This document shows positions 1-3,162 of a stretch of DNA of 5,743 bases, piece after piece. The DNA comes from Candidatus Moraniibacteriota bacterium (GTDB taxonomy: Bacteria > Patescibacteriota > Minisyncoccia > Moranbacterales > UBA9337). Position 1 is the first letter of the stretch; every line of letters starts with the position of its first letter. The DNA lies in NCBI GenBank assembly GCA_003510795.1, contig DOKP01000064.1, forward strand, positions 21,674 through 27,416. The letters run 5' to 3'. Under the pieces are notes generated by a model. It was not told the origin of the DNA. It saw nothing but the letters and a program-made list of their open reading frames with translations, and did not search any database. The position numbers and the translations under genes were made by a program.

Positions 1-22
1 CCTGTCAGTCGCGACTGACAGG
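1..22. repeat. Perfect 22-bp GC-rich palindrome
   Basis: The first 22 bases are a perfect palindrome: CCTGTCAGTCG followed by its exact reverse complement. It may extend beyond the left edge. It is much richer in GC than its surroundings and lies inside the still-open frame of the left-edge gene, where it encodes roughly LSVATDR. On the plus strand it is followed by a T-rich stretch, so it could act as a terminator for plus-strand transcription coming from outside. The open coding frame through it makes an inserted palindromic repeat equally plausible. Confidence 0.75.
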
Positions 23-294
23 TTTGAATTTTTAATTGACGCCTTCGGCGTCTGATACATCACCCAAATTTCCTGGCTCCATTTCTTCTTGCCATCTTTA
101 TCAGTTTTAACTGAAACTGGTTGCATTACAGCCACAGTATTTTTAGCTACGCCCAGTTCTATTCTTTGATAACTTCTGATTACTCTGATGGCTCTTTGAG
201 CACTAAGACCATACTGCATCATCTTGCCGATACTGTGCCTAGTCCAATAATATTTATCAGTATTTTTAGGAGCTTTAAAATTTCCAAAAGTCAT
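1..294 (-). CDS. Conserved small hypothetical protein, 3' end cut by window edge
   Basis: An open minus-strand frame runs from ATG at 294 to the left edge with no stop, giving 98 residues. It starts MTFGNFKAPKNTDKYYW, continues through TRHSIGKMMQYGLSAQRAIR and then GVAKNTVAVMQP, and later reads WSQEIWVMYQ. An in-frame TAG at 309-307 lies just upstream, so ATG 294 is the only good start; no Shine-Dalgarno is visible. The pattern of His, Lys-Met, Tyr, Leu-Ser and Arg in the first 40 residues, followed by a 'VAVMQP' strand, resembles a conserved hypothetical family I associate with Patescibacteria. I cannot name a domain. A small RelE/BrnT-like alpha-beta fold is possible but only a guess. The last 20 or so visible residues (after MYQTPKAS) are encoded by palindromic repeat DNA and look unlike the conserved part. 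No signal peptide or membrane segment is visible. It lies 48 bp downstream of the 163-aa gene on the same strand and may be co-transcribed with it. Confidence 0.72.
   Translation of the reverse strand, partial: MTFGNFKAPKNTDKYYWTRHSIGKMMQYGLSAQRAIRVIRSYQRIELGVAKNTVAVMQPVSVKTDKDGKKKWSQEIWVMYQTPKASIKNSNLSVATDR
38..52. repeat. 15-base hairpin repeat (6-bp stem)
   Basis: GACGCC-TTC-GGCGTC forms a perfect 6-bp stem with a 3-base loop. It lies only 15 bases from the 22-bp palindrome and inside the same coding frame, where it encodes approximately TPKAS. No T-run follows on either strand, so an intrinsic terminator is unlikely. Its GC richness and its closeness to a second palindrome suggest repeat DNA inserted in the 3' part of the gene. 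Confidence 0.65.
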
Positions 295-342
295 AAGAGT
301 AGAACTCTACAAATTATTTTTCAAAACCATCAGTAACATCTT

Positions 343-834
343 TTAATCAAAAACTATTTTTCCTTCTAACTCCTCTGCGTCCCCTTCTGGCGATAAACTG
401 CCAGTGATAGAATCGCGAGAAACTTCTGAAGTAAATCCAGCTCTCGCAGCATCTTCTTTTAAAAAATCTTTTGCGCCAGCTACCGCCTTTTGCAAATCGT
501 CACTGGATAACAATTTTCTATTACTTGCACTGCCCAAAGGTTCAAGTTGATCTTTCTTTATTTTTTCGCTTCTCATCTCTCTAATTATACTTATCAGAAT
601 TCTTTTTTCCTCCACACTGAAATCTTCATAAAATGGCCCTACAACATTTTTTAGAATAACCTCATCACTAATATTATTAATTCTTTTTTCTCTTATTTCA
701 TGATCTACATTACTTTCTAACGCTTCCACGATTGCATCGTTATCTTTAAATACGCCTACTAATACTTCTGGAAAAACAAACCTATCTCGAGGCAATCTAT
801 CCGGAATCGTAAAATTTATTTCCTCTTCGCTCAT
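343..834 (-). CDS. Hypothetical acidic soluble protein, 163 aa
   Basis: A complete frame runs from ATG at 834 to TAA at 345-343. I do not recognise the family. The protein starts MSEEEINFTIPDRLPRDRF, is rich in Asp and Glu, and contains no Cys and no Trp. It has no signal peptide or membrane segment, so a cytosolic location is likely. Residues about 43-95 (from VDHEIREKR through SVEEKRILISIIREMRSEK) look strongly helical and charged. Residues about 106-132 form another probable helix ending KDFLKEDAARAG. The tail after residue 133 is Ser/Gly/Asp/Glu-rich and probably flexible. It lies 64 bp downstream of htpX on the same strand, with an extended -10 in the gap, and 48 bp upstream of the small left-edge gene. 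No Shine-Dalgarno is visible; the leader is almost pure A/T. Coding is supported by length, codon pattern and the absence of a competing frame, but the function is unknown. Confidence 0.8.
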   Translation of the reverse strand: MSEEEINFTIPDRLPRDRFVFPEVLVGVFKDNDAIVEALESNVDHEIREKRINNISDEVILKNVVGPFYEDFSVEEKRILISIIREMRSEKIKKDQLEPLGSASNRKLLSSDDLQKAVAGAKDFLKEDAARAGFTSEVSRDSITGSLSPEGDAEELEGKIVFD

Positions 835-845
835 AGTTTAAATTT

Positions 846-859
846 TTTAAATATTTAAA
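846..859. repeat. 14-bp AT palindrome TTTAAATATTTAAA
   Basis: This is a perfect palindrome in the leader of the 163-aa gene, between its start codon and the candidate -10 element. With only A and T it may be a chance result of base composition. The related decamer ATTTAAATTT occurs twice in tandem in the lemA-htpX spacer and a TATTTAAATATT stretch occurs in the ABC-F/uvrC spacer, so TTTAAAT words recur in the noncoding DNA here. Confidence 0.4.
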
Positions 860-869
860 TTTTTAATTT

Positions 870-879
870 ATTTTATACA
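870..879 (-). promoter_or_regulatory. Candidate extended -10 promoter for the 163-aa gene
   Basis: Read on the minus strand, this is TGTATAAAAT, a TG dinucleotide one base before a TATAAA hexamer. It sits about 35 bases upstream of ATG 834 and just past the htpX stop at 899. No -35 hexamer at normal spacing is visible; TTGCTC lies only 13 bases upstream. The match is to sigma-70-type consensus by eye only. If real, the 163-aa gene can be transcribed independently of htpX. Confidence 0.35.
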
Positions 880-898
880 AAAATTCGGCGGAGCAATA

Positions 899-1786
899 TT
901 ATAAATCCATTCCGCGAAGTATCTTTACTCTCTCTTCAATAGGAGGATGGGTTTGAAATAATTTTGACATCTTTTTTCCCTTAAAAGGGTTAGCGATATA
1001 CAAATGAGCGGTGGCTCGATTGGCAGCTTCAAGGGGTTCACTGTCAGCTGATATTTTTTCTAGAGCTCTAGCTAATCCTTCGGGATAACGGGTCAGAAGC
1101 GCCCCACTGGCATCAGCTAGAAATTCTCTTTTCCTAGAAATGGCTAGTTGCATCAACATCACCGCAATAGGCGCTAAAATTGAGAGAATAATCGCCAAAA
1201 TCATCAAAAAAATTCTAAATTGCCCTCCACCATTATCATCGCTTTTCCCTCCCCAAAAAGCCCAGTGACGAAACCAATCAGCAAGTAGTGTTACAAATCC
1301 GACCAAAACAACAATGACTGTAGAGAGTAGGATGTCTCGGTTGCCGATATGAGAAAGTTCATGAGCAATTACCCCTTCTAGCTCAGCTTTTTCTAATTTT
1401 TGGATTATGCCCGTGGTGAAGCAAATTACTCCATGCTCTGGATCACGCCCAGTAGCAAAAGCATTAGGCGCGCTGTCTTCGATAATATAAATTTTTGGCA
1501 GTGGCAACCCAGCAGTGATACAAAGATTTTCCACTAAATGATAAAGCTCACGAGCATTATCATGATTCACTTCTTTGGCTCCGCTCATTCCCAAAACGAT
1601 CTTATCACTCCACCAATAAGATCCGAAACTCATTAAAACAGAAAAAATAACCGCCCCATAAAGAATCCAACTATTACCCATTGCTCCAGCAAAAACGTAA
1701 CCGACGCCAATTACGAAAACCAAAAAACCTGAAATATAAATCCAGGTTAATCTCTTGTTATTATCGGCTTGGGTATAGAGTGTCAT
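899..1786 (-). CDS. htpX: HtpX-like membrane zinc metalloprotease (M48 family)
   Basis: This 295-aa protein, from ATG 1786 to TAA 901-899, is close to the usual HtpX length. HtpX is an inner-membrane zinc endopeptidase of the M48 family that degrades damaged or misfolded membrane proteins. Two N-terminal membrane segments (about residues 15-34 and 40-57) precede the catalytic region. The HEXXH zinc motif is HELSH at 142-146, in VIAHELSHIGNRD; H142 and H146 are ligands and E143 the general base. E221 in SRKREFLADASGA is the likely third ligand. The conserved APNAFATG segment (106-113) is present. Two further membrane segments lie near 152-169 and 191-214, separated by a short Gly/Asp-rich loop. 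The tail contains the conserved THPPIEERV (279-287). It lies 156 bp downstream of lemA on the same strand, a pairing common in bacteria, but the spacer is repeat-rich and co-transcription is not certain. No Shine-Dalgarno precedes the start. Confidence 0.96.
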   Translation of the reverse strand: MTLYTQADNNKRLTWIYISGFLVFVIGVGYVFAGAMGNSWILYGAVIFSVLMSFGSYWWSDKIVLGMSGAKEVNHDNARELYHLVENLCITAGLPLPKIYIIEDSAPNAFATGRDPEHGVICFTTGIIQKLEKAELEGVIAHELSHIGNRDILLSTVIVVLVGFVTLLADWFRHWAFWGGKSDDNGGGQFRIFLMILAIILSILAPIAVMLMQLAISRKREFLADASGALLTRYPEGLARALEKISADSEPLEAANRATAHLYIANPFKGKKMSKLFQTHPPIEERVKILRGMDL

Positions 1787-1811
1787 ATATATTGAAATTG
1801 ATTATTGTCTA

Positions 1812-1835
1812 GTTAACGAGTTAACGGATTAACGA
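1812..1835. repeat. Octamer tandem repeat GTTAACGA x3
   Basis: Three head-to-tail octamers, GTTAACGA, GTTAACGG and ATTAACGA, are followed by a partial fourth beginning GTTT. They lie 26 bases upstream of the htpX start codon, in its leader. Each unit contains the TTAACG core. No family is assigned. The array may be a slippage product, a protein-binding array, or part of the same short-repeat population seen elsewhere in this window. Confidence 0.75.
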
Positions 1836-1877
1836 GTTTAAAAATACAAAAATTAATATGCTATTTTTAGTATCAAC

Positions 1878-1897
1878 ATTTAAATTTATTTAAATTT
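1878..1897. repeat. AT decamer ATTTAAATTT, two tandem copies
   Basis: Two exact copies of ATTTAAATTT lie head to tail in the lemA-htpX spacer, between the octamer array and the TTCGTA array. The unit also resembles the AT palindrome upstream of the 163-aa gene. In such AT-rich sequence part of this may be chance. The 156-bp spacer as a whole holds three different short repeat arrays and no recognisable promoter or gene. Confidence 0.5.
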
Positions 1898-1905
1898 CCC
1901 CCAAG

Positions 1906-1938
1906 TTCGTATATTCGTATTTGATTCGTAATTCGTAG
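1906..1938. repeat. TTCGTA repeat array, four units
   Basis: Four TTCGTA cores start at 1906, 1914, 1925 and 1932, giving unit spacings of 8, 11 and 7 bases. The array begins four bases past the lemA stop codon, in its 3' untranslated region. The units differ by single transitions from the TTTGTAG and ATTCGCAT units found in two arrays inside uvrC, so they may belong to one repeat family with core TTYGYA. Confidence 0.75.
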
Positions 1939-1942
1939 TATC

Positions 1943-2506
1943 CTAGAATTCCACCTTCACATTCTCTTTCTCTGCTTCATTTGTTATTTCAAAAAATTCT
2001 CTCTTGGTAAAATTAAGCATTCCTGCAAAGACATTATTGGGGAAAAGTTCAATTTTAATATTGAAATCGCGCACATTACCATTGTAAAATCTTCGTGAAG
2101 CTTGAATTTTATCCTCAGTATCACTTAGCTCTCTTTGCAATTCTAAGAAATTTTGATTGGCTTTTAATTCTGGATAATTTTCTGCCAAAGCAAAAATTGA
2201 TTTTAATGTTCCTGAAAGCATATTTTCGGCCTCGGCTTGAGTCTTAGCATCTCCAGTTGCCTGTGCTTGCATAGCCTTATTTCTCGCCTCAGTCACTCTT
2301 TCGAAAGTTCCACTTTCATGAGCCGCATAACCCTTCACCGTACTAATCAAGTTAGGAATTAAATCATACCTTCTTTTTAATTGAACATCAATATCACTCC
2401 AAGCTTCATCCACTCTATTTTTTAATTTAATTAAACCATTGTAAATTGAGATTACCCAAATTACAAGAATTGCCAGCACTGCCAATATCACTATTAGTGG
2501 TATCAT
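1943..2506 (-). CDS. lemA: LemA family membrane-anchored protein
   Basis: This complete 187-aa protein, from ATG 2506 to TAG 1945-1943, has normal LemA length. LemA proteins have one N-terminal membrane helix and a long helical-bundle domain. Their exact function is unsettled, but they are often encoded next to HtpX-type proteases and have been linked to envelope processes. Residues 2-22 form the membrane anchor. The family hallmark follows: IYNGLIKLKNRVDEAW at 21-36, then SDIDVQLKRRYDLIPNL at 37-53, and VKGYAAHE at 57-64. A long helical region with ALAENYPELKANQNFLELQ follows (about 106-124), then the conserved SRRFYNGNVRDFN (137-149) and a short tail ending KVEF. Its 5' region has a good promoter about 65 bp upstream on the minus strand, divergent from the DivPAP promoter. 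htpX lies 156 bp downstream. No Shine-Dalgarno is visible before the start. Confidence 0.96.
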   Translation of the reverse strand: MIPLIVILAVLAILVIWVISIYNGLIKLKNRVDEAWSDIDVQLKRRYDLIPNLISTVKGYAAHESGTFERVTEARNKAMQAQATGDAKTQAEAENMLSGTLKSIFALAENYPELKANQNFLELQRELSDTEDKIQASRRFYNGNVRDFNIKIELFPNNVFAGMLNFTKREFFEITNEAEKENVKVEF

Positions 2507-2570
2507 ATTTTTATTGTTACTTATTTATCAAGTAATGATAAATACTTTTTAATTATTACCTTACTTTATA

Positions 2571-2598
2571 ATTATATCACTTACTCAGCTATCGGCAA
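2571..2598 (-). promoter_or_regulatory. lemA promoter (extended -10)
   Basis: On the minus strand a perfect -10 hexamer TATAAT (2576-2571) is preceded by TG one base upstream, making an extended -10. A -35-like TTGCCG (2598-2593) lies 16 bases upstream and matches four of six consensus positions. Transcription would start near 2564 and give a leader of about 58 bases, which contains the TGATAAA hairpin. This is the best promoter match in the window, judged by eye. Confidence 0.65.
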
Positions 2599-2621
2599 GT
2601 TGTTTATCATCAAACACGATT

Positions 2622-2649
2622 TTGGCGGAGTCAGACTCTGTGTTATACT
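2622..2649 (+). promoter_or_regulatory. DivPAP gene promoter (extended -10)
   Basis: TTGGCG at 2622-2627 and TATACT at 2644-2649 are spaced by 16 bases. A TG lies one base before the -10 hexamer, making an extended -10. Transcription would start near 2656, leaving a short leader of about 23 bases before ATG 2679. An inverted repeat fills most of the spacer between the two hexamers. Confidence 0.6.
2628..2638. promoter_or_regulatory. Inverted repeat GAGTC-A-GACTC in the promoter spacer
   Basis: Two exact 5-base arms flank one central A. The match weakly extends one step further on each side (G/T, then C/G). It lies between the -35 and -10 of the plus-strand promoter, a classic operator position. 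Alternatively it is the remnant of a GC-rich palindromic repeat, because the word GGCGGAG at its left side also occurs at 887-893. Both readings are inference. Confidence 0.45.
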
Positions 2650-2678
2650 TATGATAAATCATTAAAAAAATAAAAATC

Positions 2679-3125
2679 ATGAACCTATCACAATACAATA
2701 TTTTCATTATTCCTTTTGCAGTATTAGCCCTTACGCGCGTTCTAAAGTTTGTTATTTTTTATTTCCGCCACAATCGAGATTTGGCCTACACTAGGAAACA
2801 CGCCATGAGTTATGGCCATATGCCCAGCGTTCATACTGCCCTGATGGTTTCTATGGTCACTTCTATTGGCCATTATGAGGGGATAGATTCCGGAGTTTTT
2901 GCGCTCGCTGTCATTATGGCTATCGTAGTAGTAGATGACGCCACACGCCTGCGGGTTTATATGGGAACTCACAGTGAATATATAAACTTTATCAAAAACA
3001 AACTGGATATGGATAATGAAAAGTATCCCGAGCTCAAAGAAAGAATGGGCCACCGCTTAAGTGAAGTGATTGCTGGAGCAATAGTGGGCCTTACTTTTAC
3101 GATTCTGTTGATAAATATTCTTTAA
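2679..3125 (+). CDS. Divergent PAP2 (DivPAP / DUF212) family membrane protein
   Basis: This 148-aa protein, from ATG 2679 to TAA 3123-3125, has the usual length of the DUF212/DivPAP family, related to acid phosphatases and vanadium haloperoxidases and to Bacillus YuiD. The role is probably hydrolysis of a membrane lipid or polyprenyl phosphate, but no substrate is established. Family landmarks in order: an N-terminal membrane segment (about 7-29), GHMPSVHTAL (46-55), a hydrophobic segment containing SGVFALAVIMAIVVVDDATR (71-90) with the conserved Asp and Arg, then GHRLSEVIAGAIVG (124-137) leading into a final membrane helix (about 129-147). The usual MPSSH reads MPSVH here, a Ser-to-Val change. 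It is the only plus-strand gene in the window, divergent from lemA and convergent with uvrC; the two stop codons are 37 bp apart. The gap holds A/T tracts but no clear terminator hairpin. No Shine-Dalgarno precedes the start. Confidence 0.9.
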   Translation: MNLSQYNIFIIPFAVLALTRVLKFVIFYFRHNRDLAYTRKHAMSYGHMPSVHTALMVSMVTSIGHYEGIDSGVFALAVIMAIVVVDDATRLRVYMGTHSEYINFIKNKLDMDNEKYPELKERMGHRLSEVIAGAIVGLTFTILLINIL

Positions 3126-3162
3126 ATTCATCAAGCCCTCCTATTCTTAAAAACTAAAAAAA

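Larger units (their letters stand above)
2524..2658. repeat. Four TGATAAA motifs in inverted arrangement across divergent promoters
   Basis: The heptamer TTTATCA occurs at 2524-2530 and 2603-2609, and its reverse complement TGATAAA at 2536-2542 and 2652-2658. Three of the four extend to the octamer ATGATAAA, and the two reverse copies to ATGATAAAT. The first two form a hairpin (7-bp stem, 5-base loop) in the lemA leader. The third lies between the two promoters' outer ends and the last overlaps the expected transcription start of the plus-strand gene. This arrangement fits binding sites for a shared regulator, but the motif is AT-rich and chance is not excluded. Confidence 0.45.

Noticed and set aside
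296..308. AGAGT-AGA-ACTCT hairpin just before the left-edge gene start
   Set aside because: A 5-bp stem in AT-rich sequence is common by chance, and no regulatory family is suggested.
121..336. 71-codon open frame on the plus strand
   Set aside because: It lies opposite the left-edge minus-strand gene, whose protein has a conserved-looking pattern. The plus-strand product is Ser/Ile/His-rich with no family pattern, so it is a shadow frame.
2742..3053. 103-codon open frame on the minus strand
   Set aside because: It lies entirely opposite the DivPAP gene, which has clear family motifs and a promoter. The product shows no recognisable pattern.
3057..3145. Strong Shine-Dalgarno-like AGGAGGG before a minus-strand ATG (3131-3129) just past uvrC
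   Set aside because: The frame encodes only 24 residues, lies almost wholly opposite the DivPAP 3' end, and has no family pattern. In a window whose real genes lack Shine-Dalgarno sequences, the match is probably chance.
3126..3162. Bidirectional terminator between the DivPAP gene and uvrC
   Set aside because: There are A/T tracts in both directions, including a seven-T run on the minus strand, but I find no stable hairpin before them. I would not annotate an intrinsic terminator.
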